Shown here in pieces: positions 1 through 10,145 of a DNA stretch of 59,821 nucleotides. This stretch comes from Fibrobacter succinogenes (lineage in GTDB: Bacteria; Fibrobacterota; Fibrobacteria; Fibrobacterales; Fibrobacteraceae), in the NCBI RefSeq assembly GCF_902779965.1, contig NZ_CACZDK010000015.1, positions 1 through 59,821 on the forward strand, written 5' to 3'. A model generated the notes under the pieces. That model had not been told where the DNA came from. It made no database searches and saw only the letters and a program-made list of their open reading frames with translations. The stretch's first letter is position 1; every line of letters begins with the position of its first letter. The translations under genes were made by a program, and so were the position numbers.

Positions 1-306
1 CTCCCGGTGATCGACGCCCTCGGTGGTGTTGCTATCATCACGGCTGACCACGGTAACGCCGACGAAATGTACGAAATCGACAAGAAGACCGGCATGCCGA
101 AGGTTAACAAGGACGGTACGTTCAAGGCCAAGACCAGCCACACCTTGAACAAGGTTCCTTGCATCCTTTACGATAACGTGACCGGCGGCAAGCTCGGCCT
201 CAAGGAAGGCGACTGGGGTCTGTCGAACATCGCTGCTACGACGGCCAACCTCCTCGGCTTGGAAAAGCACGAGGCGTGGGACGACTCGATGCTCATCATC
301 AAGTAA
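1..306 (+). CDS. gpmI: 2,3-bisphosphoglycerate-independent phosphoglycerate mutase, C-terminal part
   Basis: The window opens inside this gene; the frame is open from base 1 and ends with TAA at 304-306, leaving 101 codons. The enzyme interconverts 3- and 2-phosphoglycerate in glycolysis and needs two Mn ions, not 2,3-bisphosphoglycerate. The segment TADHGNADEM is the hallmark metal-binding motif near the C-terminus of GpmI, and SHTLNKVPCILYD followed by GLSNIAATTANLLG is the usual family ending. The true start lies outside the window. The gene is followed by a hairpin element and a strong terminator. Confidence 0.95.
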   Translation, partial: LPVIDALGGVAIITADHGNADEMYEIDKKTGMPKVNKDGTFKAKTSHTLNKVPCILYDNVTGGKLGLKEGDWGLSNIAATTANLLGLEKHEAWDDSMLIIK

Positions 307-312
307 TCATTG

Positions 313-447
313 TAACTGGATTGCCACGCCACTCCGTGGCTCGCAATGACGTTTAAGGCGAGAGCAGCAAAAATGAGTTCACTCATTTTTATTGCCGAGC
401 CGCAATGTCGTGCACCCGCGCAATGACATTCAAAGCGAGAGCAATCC
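313..447. repeat. REP-like intergenic element with nested hairpins
   Basis: The gap after gpmI holds a composite repeat. Bases 317-349 read as the reverse complement of a GTCATTGCGAGC...GCAATCC element, whose relatives occur at 42880-42963. Bases 354-401 form a hairpin with a 10-bp perfect stem (AAAAATGAGT/ACTCATTTTT) framed by TAAGGCGAGAG and CCGAGCC. The same frame with a different stem recurs after pheS at 10146-10189. It is non-coding and probably transcribed as the 3' UTR of gpmI. Confidence 0.6.
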
Positions 448-457
448 ACAAGAATTC

Positions 458-487
458 AAAAAAGGAACCCTTCGGGGTTCCTTTTTT
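458..487 (+). terminator. Rho-independent terminator after gpmI
   Basis: A 13-bp perfect stem (AAAAAAGGAACCC / GGGTTCCTTTTTT) closes on a TTCG tetraloop and ends in a T run. The A/T symmetry would let it work in both directions, but only gpmI lies upstream on the plus strand. Confidence 0.9.
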
Positions 488-593
488 GGTGATACCAGCC
501 ACGTTGAAAAAATATTTTTTCATTTTACCCTCAAAAAACGTATCTTTAATAGTAAAAAAGATGTGATGATGAGGTTAATCCTAGGTGGTAAGT

Positions 594-1121
594 ATGCAGA
601 AGGCGTGTAGAGAAACATTAGGCAATTCCATTCCGCAAAAAAGCAAACGCGGCTTTGGCATAGTCGAGGTTTTAGTGGCAGCGGCAGTACTTGGATTTAT
701 GTACATGGCCATAATGAACATGCATGGCGGAAACCACGATTCCCTGCTCCGTATTCGCAGTCGCGATGGCGCCACCGAAGTCGCCCAAAACCTCATCGAT
801 TCGCTGGGCGCCCTTGGACTTGCAAGCCTTTATGACGAGAAGCTCGAAAAAGATGCCGAAGGCCACGTCAAACCTATAATAATCGACCCCATCGTGCGAA
901 CCTGGGAAGGCCAACCCGGAGCTGTATCTAACACTATAAAAGTGAACTACAGAGCCGAGATTACGGTATCAAGCGATGATGAATACAAAACAAAGACTTC
1001 AACAAGGCTCCTCGGTTCAGACAGCATTGAGCATGTGTACGCCAAAAGACTAGATGTCAAAATCAGCTGGACATTCAAGAATTCCACGCAATCTATAACT
1101 GTTTCGGGGGTTGTCAGATGA
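594..1121 (+). CDS. Type IV pilus/type II secretion prepilin-like protein (PilV/GspI type)
   Basis: A 175-residue protein with a class III prepilin signal: basic KSKRG, then the cleavage site G|FGIVEVLVAAAVLGF and a hydrophobic helix. A prepilin peptidase would cut after Gly, leaving methylated Phe+1 with the conserved Glu+5. The rest is a small periplasmic head without a recognisable fold. ATG at 594 is preferred over the in-frame GTG at 585 because AGGTGG (583-588) sits 5 nt before it. The gene overlaps the next by four bases (ATGA), so it is co-translated with a second pilin-like gene and, further on, a giant PilX-like protein. It is probably a minor pilin of the cell-surface pilus; PilV versus GspI identity is not resolved. 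Confidence 0.8.
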   Translation: MQKACRETLGNSIPQKSKRGFGIVEVLVAAAVLGFMYMAIMNMHGGNHDSLLRIRSRDGATEVAQNLIDSLGALGLASLYDEKLEKDAEGHVKPIIIDPIVRTWEGQPGAVSNTIKVNYRAEITVSSDDEYKTKTSTRLLGSDSIEHVYAKRLDVKISWTFKNSTQSITVSGVVR

Positions 1122-2599
1122 TTCTTTTTAGACGTAAGACGAAAGACGAGAGACAAAAGGCAATTGACTTGCGTCCCCCCGTTCAAGCACCTAAAGCGGG
1201 CTTCACGTTGATGGAACTCATGGTTTACATGGGGATTGTTGGTATTGTGGTGATTATCGCAGGTGAAGCATTCAGCAACTCCACCAGGTTCCGCATACGC
1301 ACCGACAACATGGTTAAGGCCAACCAAGATGCCGAAAACGTAGCTACACTCATTAAAGAAGACGTGGAGCAGCTAGGAACCAAAAGCGCCAAAGGAGCTG
1401 GTAACGAGTTCACCAAATCTGGCAAACGCATCTACATGGATCCGGAAAATGCAAGCGCCGACAAAAAAGACTCCTCGTCATTCCGAATAGAAGAAGATGA
1501 CGACGGTTTCAGCAGATTGACCTTCAAACGCACGCGCTACGACGATAACGGGCTTTATCAGGCAATAGACTCCGTCCGCTGGTACGTGGAAGACAATACA
1601 CTCAAACGTAGCTGCTTTGTACTAGAACCGGTCACCGGCTTTACCTTACCCGCTGACGATCCCTGCGTTGCAGAAAAAGCGGACCCCAATCCCATAGAAA
1701 TGGTTTCCAACATTTCTGCATTTAAAGTCGAAGCGGCTAGACCAGGCGCCATGGAAGACGCCACACAAATATTCCCGGCAAGCGGCTCAAGCAATTTCAT
1801 TCTGATTCCACGACTGGGTTCTGGTGGCGAGTACGACAGAAACTTTGTCAACTTCTACGCAGAAAACGCAACTGATCCAGAAAGTATGTCTGGCAACACG
1901 TTTAATCTTTACGGTTTTTCAACGAACTATGTGAACCAAGAAGACAACCTCGACAATGCCATTCTCGCTGATGGAGATCAAAAAGTAAACCAGGCGATTG
2001 CCATAAATGCAACAGATTTTCTAGACGGCGACTCTTGGCAAACACTTTGCTTAAACTTTGGCGCAATGAGCTTTGGCACCGATACGGTCTATGAAATTTC
2101 ATTTGAAGTAGCATCGCAATCTTCCAAGGATAGAAGCGTGAACTTTGTCCCGGGCAAAGACCACATGTCCATAGGTTTCAGGCAACCGAGTACAGGAACC
2201 TACGTAAAATCCAACGGCCATGTTATCTTACCTGACTTTTTATTTTATCCCCCTCTAGACTACAATTCAGGAGCTGGAGCCGGCAAACGCAGCATGCGAT
2301 TTACAGTACCAGTACATGTAGAAAATGTGTGCCTTGCAATCACATTCGCGTTCTTCTCGCCACTGGCAAATGATGGTAAAGTAACTATAAAAGATTTGAA
2401 AGTTTCGCAGGTCGCATCTGCCAACTATAAATTCAACGGATTTGCCCCCGAATCAGGCAGCAACGTCAAGGAAAAAAAGAACGTAAGAGCATTAAAGCTC
2501 AAGCTGCAAGTGAGCCGAGGCGCCAGAAACGGCGGCAAAGGCGAAACAGGAGATGTGAACTTGGTAATCCCTATTCCGAGCAACGGAACGGGAGACTAA
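1118..2599 (+). CDS. Prepilin-type protein with large head domain (PilW/GspJ type)
   Basis: A 493-residue protein with the prepilin motif AG|FTLMELMVYMGIVGIVVIIAG at about residues 28-48, including Glu+5 as required for pilin assembly. The start ATG overlaps the stop of the upstream pilin gene and is preceded by a G-rich ribosome site. At nearly 500 residues it is much longer than a typical PilW or GspJ head. The C-terminal 250 residues include a segment on predicted strands (NFGAMSFGTDTVYEISFEVAS) that resembles a jelly-roll carbohydrate-binding fold; this is inference only. It lies in the middle of a three-gene minor-pilin operon, so it probably sits at the pilus tip complex. Confidence 0.75.
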   Translation: MILFRRKTKDERQKAIDLRPPVQAPKAGFTLMELMVYMGIVGIVVIIAGEAFSNSTRFRIRTDNMVKANQDAENVATLIKEDVEQLGTKSAKGAGNEFTKSGKRIYMDPENASADKKDSSSFRIEEDDDGFSRLTFKRTRYDDNGLYQAIDSVRWYVEDNTLKRSCFVLEPVTGFTLPADDPCVAEKADPNPIEMVSNISAFKVEAARPGAMEDATQIFPASGSSNFILIPRLGSGGEYDRNFVNFYAENATDPESMSGNTFNLYGFSTNYVNQEDNLDNAILADGDQKVNQAIAINATDFLDGDSWQTLCLNFGAMSFGTDTVYEISFEVASQSSKDRSVNFVPGKDHMSIGFRQPSTGTYVKSNGHVILPDFLFYPPLDYNSGAGAGKRSMRFTVPVHVENVCLAITFAFFSPLANDGKVTIKDLKVSQVASANYKFNGFAPESGSNVKEKKNVRALKLKLQVSRGARNGGKGETGDVNLVIPIPSNGTGD

Positions 2600-2627
2600 T
2601 TTTTGTGTGAGAAATGAGGTTTTAAGT

Positions 2628-5600
2628 ATGAGAAAGAATTATTTAAAAACCAAGACCGGTGTATCCCTTATCACCGTACTTATGTTCATGCTCGTTGCAA
2701 CAATCGCAGCGACAGCCACTTGGAAATTTATCACAAGTGAAGGTTTTTCTAGCAAGAGCCGCATGCTCAAACGCGATGCTTACCAAAGCGCACAAGCCGG
2801 TATCGAAAACGCCCGTAGCTGGATGACATTCCACGCTAACGACGTAGGCGCTCTCATCAGGCAGTTCCAAGATAAAGGAAAACCGATTAATCTGGACAAC
2901 CAGCTGCGCGCCTTGCAAAAAGCGGGCCAAAACTACCACGTATGGCTTACCGGTGTCAACACCGAAAACAGCACCTACAAATTGAAAATTCTTTCTTCAG
3001 GTGAAGCAAGAAACGACACCCGCCATACCGAAGTGGCCATTTTGAACATTGATGGTCTATATCGCGTCAAATTGCCCGTTACGCAGTCATCATCTAATTT
3101 TGCAGAAGCATTCCACGGAAACTTGAACACCATTGACGTCCTTGACATTGACAAGGGGCTTCTCACGCAGACACCGGAAGTAAAGAACGGCGGTGGACAA
3201 GCCTTAAACAAGCTAAACGTCATGGAATATCTTATTATGGATGGTTCCTTTTACGCTAACAGCTCAAACACCGTAAAGGACCTCTATGCAACAGGAGACG
3301 TTGGAACATGCTCAGGCGTTAACGTTTCAAACAACATGTACGTCGGCGGTGTTTTTTATCCAGGCAACGTCAAATCCGAAATTGCAGGTTCGCTTTACAC
3401 AGAAGGCGGAATCAACCTGAGAGACACTTACCCCTACACAGCCCTTACGGGAGGATGCGGCAGCAACACCGTTGGAAGTGCCGAAATTAAAGGAAACATT
3501 ACATCGAATGGTCCCTTTATTTATTACGATGCCAATAGCGGAAATGGCGGATCCAACACCTTTACCGGAAAAGGTAGCATGGTCGTGAATAGCAAAATCG
3601 TATTCCCGACCAATAGCGTCAGTGGCCACGTTCAAGATAAAATAAGAATAGAACACAATGTTTACGTAAAAGACGACTCCGATGGAAAAATGGGCTCACC
3701 CACAAATAAAGTATTATGCACTGGAAGAGGCTATGTCGTTGATGGGCGTGATGCTATTCCAAGAACAAAATTCGGAACAGATGATGACGATAGATTTTGG
3801 CTGAAAGGATTTGAGGCTTACCAACACGGTTCTACATCGACCTCATTTTCTGTTTGCGACGACAACAATACAACCAGTTGCGAATACGATGGTTTCACCT
3901 GTGCAAGAACCATTGGTTTTAATAAATGGATTGGTTTTAAGGGAGAATTTCTGCTTTCGGAACCTACAGAAGCAGATATGGTTGGCTGGAACGCCGACAA
4001 GATGGAAAAGTATAAAGACAAACTGCAAGATAGGGACCCGTCATGCAATAATGCCGTAAAAACGCCTGTTCAGATAAACAAGAAAATTTTCGACCTCGGA
4101 CTCACGCATAGCAAGGATTCCAGAAAAGGCTGCTCTGAAAACATCTGGAAAGACTGGTCCAACTCGACAGCATTAATGAACGAATGCTATAACATCGCAA
4201 AAGAAAACGGAAACCTTTACAATGACAGCTGGCTCATATTGGAATTCGGTCAAGCCGTAAAATGGGCCTCCGGTTCCATGGGCGGCGAGTTGAACGGAAG
4301 CTTTATTCTAAAATTCGATGGTTCCGTAGTTTCTAACCAGTTACCCCTTCCCGCAACATCATTGGATTCGAAAGTTCTTCTGTATCTCCCCAATGGATGG
4401 GTGACCGATCAACAAGGCTCAAACATCGAATTTACATCCACAAGCGGACAACACCGTTATTTCGTGTATAGCGAAGGAGACATCTCTCGTTTTGACATGC
4501 AAAACCTTCAAAATCCGATGAGCGGATCCATTGTCATGGCGAATTGTTCCAAATTCAACTTGCTTGTTGGTGGCAACAACACCTTGAAAGCCCGCTTTGA
4601 CCAAGATTTGACTAACGAACTCGCAGAATCATCCATCGTGTGCGACAACGACGGAACAAACACATGCTCAGGAACAACATCGCCCAGCAGCAGCGCAAGC
4701 TCCAGTGCCTCATCAAGCGAAGAAGACGAAGGAATGGACCGTTATTATATATCGATGGCTCCGCAGTTAGGCGTATCGCTAGAATCGCAAAGCAAGAGTT
4801 ACGAAGAGGTGGGAACCAGCGAAAACCTCTCGCCATCATTTATGATTCTCCCCCGAATTGTTTCTTTACCAAGCGACCCCTATGGCACGCTCGGAGACTA
4901 CATCAATGTTATTACTCTAAATAAACCGCAAGGCGCAGCAGCCCTGACCAAAAACAATTTGGACCTTGCTAGTGCCTGCACTAAAGTCGGTGGATACACG
5001 ACTTTGGATATCAGCAGCCTCAATTCAAAGCTTTTCCACCCAGAAGGAAGTAAACTTCCTAAGGGTACTTTCAGATGCGATATTTCTGCGGATGGTTACA
5101 GCGGTACCGTCCCGGTGTGGGTCATCGTTGACAGCAAGGAACTGCGCGACCTACACCAAGTTTCGTTTGTCGAACCTAGCCAAGAAATCAAATCTTCCGA
5201 GACCAAGGATATCTATGTGCGTTTACAGCCCAAGATTCCAGAAATCGACTTAAAGATCTATTGCCCAACGGCTCCAAGCAATTGGCAATATGTCCCTAGC
5301 AACATCGCATCTTCTGATGAAACTTGCACAATCCATGTATCGAACCCGCTAACCACAGAAAAACTGGTAAAGCTATTCTCGATCAAAACAACTAGTGCCA
5401 CTAGCGGTACCATGGTATTCCAGATTCTCGAAGGAAACGACTACATAGCGACCGAGCCATCAATCACAGGCTTATACATATCTACCATTGCATCGCTTTC
5501 GCGTGACCCCGTCTCATTCGATCAAATGAACGCTTTCTGTAACGCTAACGAAGACCTCTGCCCCACAGAAGACGAACGTTACAACTGGCCGGACTGCCCG

Positions 5601-8600
5601 AACGTAACTGAAAAATGGGTTGAACCCGAAGGAGCGGGATTCCAACAAGAAATTCAAAACTATTCTTGGATTATCACGACCAACGAAGGTACCCCTGTAA
5701 CGCTTGCAGACGTATCAAGCACGAACTTAATGAAAAATTGCGTCATCATTGTTCCTGAAAATGATGAAGATGAAAAGTGCACTTTCTCAGAAATGAAAAA
5801 GACCTGTATTTTGCACGCCTCCATCAAGGAAAAAATACACAAGATTAAAATCAAATTCAAAAACGTAGAACCAGGTCAGAACCCATTCGTTACCGTTACA
5901 AGAGGTCATGAACCCAAGCTTTGTTACTACAATGACAACCCTGAACACGAATGTATTGTAAACGTGTACGGCGATACTTACGTGTCCACGGACGTGGACA
6001 CGAGTTATTCTGACAACGAGACCTTCGTTTATTGGCAATGTGAAGGCGCCAGCTGCCCAGACCATATCAAGCTAAAAAATACACACTATGGTGATTTTGT
6101 CGTAAACGATAATGAAACAGTCCTCACCGCTAAGTTTAACGAAGTGGACAAGCACTGTTTCTTCGATACATTCAAGTACAGTTCCGCAGATTGTAAAGAC
6201 CTCGATACCAGAAGAAAAGAATACTGCATCGACTATTGTAGCCCAGCAGACCATTGTATATCGGCAGCTACCGAAACAGGCTACAAGGATGCCAAGTGGC
6301 ATTTGGTCAAAGGATCTTTCGACAATGTCGATTATAGCACCGGAAAAATAACCGTCCAAAAGAATGCGGATATCACCATAATGAGTACCATCAACGCAGA
6401 CGCCGGTACCCACGGAACATTGAAAGCTTTGGCTCGTTTGCCCAAAGACAACTCTCAATCCGGGTTCTTGTTAGGCTCCAATGCAACTGCAACAAACTAC
6501 TTAGCCCTCAACATGTTCATAAAGGACGGTTACGTTCAGGCTAAATTATGTAACGAAACATCGTTGGTATGCAATCAAAAGACCTTCGCAGTTTCTGCAA
6601 CCGAAGACGACATGATCATGATTGAAGCAGAAATTACGGCATCTGAAATAAACGTTCATGTGTCCAAAGATAATGAAGCCGACAAATCCAGTGTCACATT
6701 CGACCTCGGTTCTTGGGGAGACGACCACCAAGGATCTTATGTAGGCTTCCGCTTAGCAAGCCACAAGTTCATGATTTACGGTATTGGTTGGAAGAGTACG
6801 AACTACGAATGTTTCGATACGTACCCCACCATCAAATGCTCTTTCTCAGCAGTAGCTCAAAATGGCGTGATACCGAAAGAAACGTTCATAAAGCCCTGGA
6901 TCGGTTATTCAGGATGGGAAGGATGGAATACCAGCTCTTGTAGAGAAAAATACTACTACATTGGTAACGATGGCTGTAATGGCAACAACTACGGCTATAC
7001 CACATGTAGCGACGAAGGCTACTACTTTAGCGCAGCAAGTAACGGAAAACACGGCTACTCCGATAAAGACGGGAATGATATCAGAACCGCCAAGGTGGGC
7101 CTTGACTGCCAAGGTAGCATTTCAAACAACTCAGAAGAATCCATGTGGGCAAACGATAGCGCTCATTGCGGCGTATTCTGGATTGGCTCACAAAATTCCT
7201 GCACCACGGTCGAAAAAATAGACGACCAAGCGACACTTTCTGGAGGAATGAGCCAGTCCTTCGCCTTTAGAAATACCGTGAACCTACGTGACGCTCAAGT
7301 AAAAGTTGACGCAGAGAACAATAGCGAAGTATGGATAAAGCTATATAGTATAGGCCAAGATAACGAAATTTACGAAAGTGAATACGTTGTTTTAACCGAG
7401 AACTCACAAACCTATAAAATCGAAGAATTTGTGACAGAAAGGAGCGGTTTCGACCCAGGAAAGGTGACCGGCATCTACTTCGAGAACAAGGGCAATGGTA
7501 TGGCAATCATAAAGGGAGTTTCAACACTTTGTGAAACTGCCGTTAGAGTAAAGTCCTGCAAGGTCGAAGAAAAGACCATTACAAACACAGGTCTTTGGAC
7601 GTTCTTGCCATGGTTTAGACCAACAGCAACAAGATATTTCGAAGTTACAGCCACTGTAAACAACAGATTTGACGTAGAAAAGTATCAAGTAATTGGTCAA
7701 AAGAAAGACAACACAAGCAAAACTTATGACTTAAGCATAAATGAAGTTTCTACAAGTGGTAGAGAAAAAGCGATTATTCCGCTACGCAGAAACTCCAGCG
7801 ACTTTGCAGGTACAATTCTCGATTGGGATTTCTATGTAAGCGTAAAAGCCGCAGAAACAGATTATAGTGATACCATTCTATGCACAAAGAATACAGGAAA
7901 TGCGCCACGTTGCGGCATAACAAGCCCAACAAGCAATAATGACTTAGAGCCCAAAGACATCAGTTTTAAAGGCTTCTTGGAATATTGTGAAAACTGCAGC
8001 TATGTCGTCACACTCGACGGCTCTCAAAAAGCCGACGATAATTGTACAAACGTATCTGGATTAAATCAAAAATGCGACATAACGATAAACAATAATAAAT
8101 TAACACCTTTAAGCGCAGGCGAACATACAATCAAGATATCTAGCCCCGAAGGTTACTTTGACGACTGTGAACGTTCATTTACCGTCAAGGATGACGCTGC
8201 GCCGGAATTACAATGCTCTTTAAAATCGGTTAGCAATACAGCCGTAACAATCAACGTAGACGTAAAAAAATGCCCTGGCGCCGATGAATGCACATACTAC
8301 ATATCACCGGCTGCGACAGACGGGAACGGCTATATCAGAGATTCAGATAAGGAGTTAACATTCTTCTACCCAGGCTCTGGCCTCATGACGCACACATTAA
8401 TTGTAACTAAGGGTAGTAAATCTGCAAATTGTTCATTCGATGTGAATTATACTTCATCTGAGGAATCTAGCTCTAGTTCCGAAGTGGTTGTTAGCAGCAG
8501 CTCGGAAGAACCGGAAGAATCCAGCAGTTCTGAAGAAGAATCTAGCAGCTCGGAAGAGCCGGAAGAATCCAGCAGCAGTTCTGCACCTCCAAGCAGCAGT

Positions 8601-8939
8601 GCTGTTGCAAGCTCGGCTTCTACAAGCAATAATGTTGTTAAGACAATCACGAACAATGACATTCCGAAAGACCAAGAATTCATCGAATCTGGAGAATGCT
8701 TCGCGCTGAAGGGTACATGGACAAATGCAGGCTGGCTCCCGCCGATACTTATACAGTGCTACGTCAATGACGGAAGCATTACGGTCACATACAACGGAAC
8801 TTCAATATCTAACGATTACTATATTGCCGTAAGCTTCGGAAACATTGTTTACTACACGACCGAAGAACGAACGTTTATATCGAATATCTGTGTTACATCC
8901 GAAGGTAAGAATTTGAGATGTAACTTCACTAACCAATAA
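2628..8939 (+). CDS. Giant PilX-like minor pilin / surface adhesin
   Basis: A 2103-residue protein whose first 75 residues look like PilX/GspK: basic MRKNYLKTKTG, then VSLITVLMFMLVATIAATATW and the helix that follows the membrane segment (AYQSAQAGIENARSW). ATG 2628 has GAGGT 8 nt upstream and is better than GTG 2607. The rest is a modular, cysteine-rich extracellular region. It contains a serine linker near residues 685-705, an InlB B-repeat-like stretch around 1080-1170 (VTVTRGHEP...FVYWQCEGASC...LTAKFNEVD), and a Ser/Glu-rich linker near 1943-2001 before a final 100-residue module. The linkers are Fibrobacter-like. Third gene of the pilin operon; ends at a terminator (8960). Likely presented on a pilus tip for adhesion, which is inferred from architecture. 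Confidence 0.75.
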   Translation: MRKNYLKTKTGVSLITVLMFMLVATIAATATWKFITSEGFSSKSRMLKRDAYQSAQAGIENARSWMTFHANDVGALIRQFQDKGKPINLDNQLRALQKAGQNYHVWLTGVNTENSTYKLKILSSGEARNDTRHTEVAILNIDGLYRVKLPVTQSSSNFAEAFHGNLNTIDVLDIDKGLLTQTPEVKNGGGQALNKLNVMEYLIMDGSFYANSSNTVKDLYATGDVGTCSGVNVSNNMYVGGVFYPGNVKSEIAGSLYTEGGINLRDTYPYTALTGGCGSNTVGSAEIKGNITSNGPFIYYDANSGNGGSNTFTGKGSMVVNSKIVFPTNSVSGHVQDKIRIEHNVYVKDDSDGKMGSPTNKVLCTGRGYVVDGRDAIPRTKFGTDDDDRFWLKGFEAYQHGSTSTSFSVCDDNNTTSCEYDGFTCARTIGFNKWIGFKGEFLLSEPTEADMVGWNADKMEKYKDKLQDRDPSCNNAVKTPVQINKKIFDLGLTHSKDSRKGCSENIWKDWSNSTALMNECYNIAKENGNLYNDSWLILEFGQAVKWASGSMGGELNGSFILKFDGSVVSNQLPLPATSLDSKVLLYLPNGWVTDQQGSNIEFTSTSGQHRYFVYSEGDISRFDMQNLQNPMSGSIVMANCSKFNLLVGGNNTLKARFDQDLTNELAESSIVCDNDGTNTCSGTTSPSSSASSSASSSEEDEGMDRYYISMAPQLGVSLESQSKSYEEVGTSENLSPSFMILPRIVSLPSDPYGTLGDYINVITLNKPQGAAALTKNNLDLASACTKVGGYTTLDISSLNSKLFHPEGSKLPKGTFRCDISADGYSGTVPVWVIVDSKELRDLHQVSFVEPSQEIKSSETKDIYVRLQPKIPEIDLKIYCPTAPSNWQYVPSNIASSDETCTIHVSNPLTTEKLVKLFSIKTTSATSGTMVFQILEGNDYIATEPSITGLYISTIASLSRDPVSFDQMNAFCNANEDLCPTEDERYNWPDCPNVTEKWVEPEGAGFQQEIQNYSWIITTNEGTPVTLADVSSTNLMKNCVIIVPENDEDEKCTFSEMKKTCILHASIKEKIHKIKIKFKNVEPGQNPFVTVTRGHEPKLCYYNDNPEHECIVNVYGDTYVSTDVDTSYSDNETFVYWQCEGASCPDHIKLKNTHYGDFVVNDNETVLTAKFNEVDKHCFFDTFKYSSADCKDLDTRRKEYCIDYCSPADHCISAATETGYKDAKWHLVKGSFDNVDYSTGKITVQKNADITIMSTINADAGTHGTLKALARLPKDNSQSGFLLGSNATATNYLALNMFIKDGYVQAKLCNETSLVCNQKTFAVSATEDDMIMIEAEITASEINVHVSKDNEADKSSVTFDLGSWGDDHQGSYVGFRLASHKFMIYGIGWKSTNYECFDTYPTIKCSFSAVAQNGVIPKETFIKPWIGYSGWEGWNTSSCREKYYYIGNDGCNGNNYGYTTCSDEGYYFSAASNGKHGYSDKDGNDIRTAKVGLDCQGSISNNSEESMWANDSAHCGVFWIGSQNSCTTVEKIDDQATLSGGMSQSFAFRNTVNLRDAQVKVDAENNSEVWIKLYSIGQDNEIYESEYVVLTENSQTYKIEEFVTERSGFDPGKVTGIYFENKGNGMAIIKGVSTLCETAVRVKSCKVEEKTITNTGLWTFLPWFRPTATRYFEVTATVNNRFDVEKYQVIGQKKDNTSKTYDLSINEVSTSGREKAIIPLRRNSSDFAGTILDWDFYVSVKAAETDYSDTILCTKNTGNAPRCGITSPTSNNDLEPKDISFKGFLEYCENCSYVVTLDGSQKADDNCTNVSGLNQKCDITINNNKLTPLSAGEHTIKISSPEGYFDDCERSFTVKDDAAPELQCSLKSVSNTAVTINVDVKKCPGADECTYYISPAATDGNGYIRDSDKELTFFYPGSGLMTHTLIVTKGSKSANCSFDVNYTSSEESSSSSEVVVSSSSEEPEESSSSEEESSSSEEPEESSSSSAPPSSSAVASSASTSNNVVKTITNNDIPKDQEFIESGECFALKGTWTNAGWLPPILIQCYVNDGSITVTYNGTSISNDYYIAVSFGNIVYYTTEERTFISNICVTSEGKNLRCNFTNQ

Positions 8940-8959
8940 TAAAGGTCATTGAACATTTT

Positions 8960-8987
8960 AAAAGCTCCCCCACCGGGGAGCTTTTTT
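8960..8987 (+). terminator. Rho-independent terminator of the pilin operon
   Basis: AAAGCTCCCC and GGGGAGCTTT pair around a short CAC loop, followed by a T run. It lies 20 bases after the stop of the giant pilin gene. Confidence 0.88.
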
Positions 8988-9077
8988 GATGCCCGCGGGC
9001 GACAATGGCGGCTGAAGTCAATTTTTTAGGCAAAACTCGTGCAAAGAGTCCGCGTTTTTTCTAAATTTCGCCGTACT

Positions 9078-10100
9078 ATGAGTGAAGCTATTAACAATGT
9101 CAAGCAGGCCTTTGATGCAGAACTTGCACAAACGGACCTCACCAATCAAGAAGCGGTCAACAATCTCCGCGTAAAGTACCTCGGCAAGAAGGGCGCCGTC
9201 ACCGACCTCATGAAGCAGATGGGTTCGCTCAGCGCCGAAGAACGCCCCGCTTACGGCAAGCTCGTGAACGAACTGAAGGTTGCTGTTTCCGAAGCTATCG
9301 ACAAGGCGATTGAAACCGCGAACGAAGCCGCTCTCCAGAAGAAACTCGCCAGCGGCGCCGTCGATATCACGCTCCCAGGCGCAGGCATTGCCGCCGGTTC
9401 TACGCACCCGCTGTACGACGTTCGCGAAGAAATCATCGACTTCTTTGCGCAAATGGGTTTTGATGTGGACTTCGGTCGCGACATCGAAACGGATTGGTAC
9501 AACTTTGAAGCGCTCAACACTCCGCCTGACCATCCGAGCCGCGACATGCAGGACACGTTCTACGTGGACAACAAGGTCATGCTCCGCACGCACACATCGG
9601 GCACCCAGATTCACTACATGGAAACGCACAAGCCGCCATTCCGCATGATTGCTCCAGGCCACGTGTTTCGCGTCGATAACGATGCCACCCACGCTCCGAT
9701 GTTCCAACAGTGCGAAGGCCTTGTCGTTGATGAAAACATTAGCTTCGCCGACCTCAAGGGCGTGCTCCAAGTGTTCATGAACAAACTCTTTGGCGCTGGC
9801 GTCAAGACCCGTTTCCGTCCGAGCTTCTTCCCGTTCACGGAACCGTCCGCAGAAATGGACGTGAGCTGCGTGTTCTGCGGTGGCAAGGGCTGCCGTCGTT
9901 GCAAGGGCACGGGCTGGATGGAAATCGGTGGTTGCGGCTCTGTGGACCCGAACGTGTTCAAGAACTGCGGCATCGACTCCGAAAAGTACACCGGCTTTGC
10001 ATTCGGCTTCGGTCTCGACCGTATCGCCATGCTCCGCCACGAGATTCCGGAAATCGGACTCCTGACCGCCAACGACCAAAGATTCCTGAGCCAGTTCTAG
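9078..10100 (+). CDS. pheS: Phenylalanine--tRNA ligase alpha subunit
   Basis: A 340-residue catalytic alpha subunit that charges tRNA-Phe in an alpha2-beta2 enzyme. Class II motifs are complete: HPLYDVREEIIDFFAQMGFD, the substrate loop with TPPDHPSRDMQDTFY, motif 2 around FRPSFFPFTEPSAEMD, and motif 3 GFGLDRIAML. The CVFCGGKGCRRCKGTGW segment carries four cysteines that could bind zinc; this insertion is seen in many bacterial PheS proteins. ATG 9078 gives the normal family length; a GTG at 9039 would add 13 unconserved residues. No clear Shine-Dalgarno is visible. The beta-subunit gene pheT does not follow, so the two subunits are encoded apart in this genome. Confidence 0.96.
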   Translation: MSEAINNVKQAFDAELAQTDLTNQEAVNNLRVKYLGKKGAVTDLMKQMGSLSAEERPAYGKLVNELKVAVSEAIDKAIETANEAALQKKLASGAVDITLPGAGIAAGSTHPLYDVREEIIDFFAQMGFDVDFGRDIETDWYNFEALNTPPDHPSRDMQDTFYVDNKVMLRTHTSGTQIHYMETHKPPFRMIAPGHVFRVDNDATHAPMFQQCEGLVVDENISFADLKGVLQVFMNKLFGAGVKTRFRPSFFPFTEPSAEMDVSCVFCGGKGCRRCKGTGWMEIGGCGSVDPNVFKNCGIDSEKYTGFAFGFGLDRIAMLRHEIPEIGLLTANDQRFLSQF

Positions 10101-10145
10101 TTTAGACGAAAGAACGCCGCTTTGCGGCTTCAGACGACAAATGCG

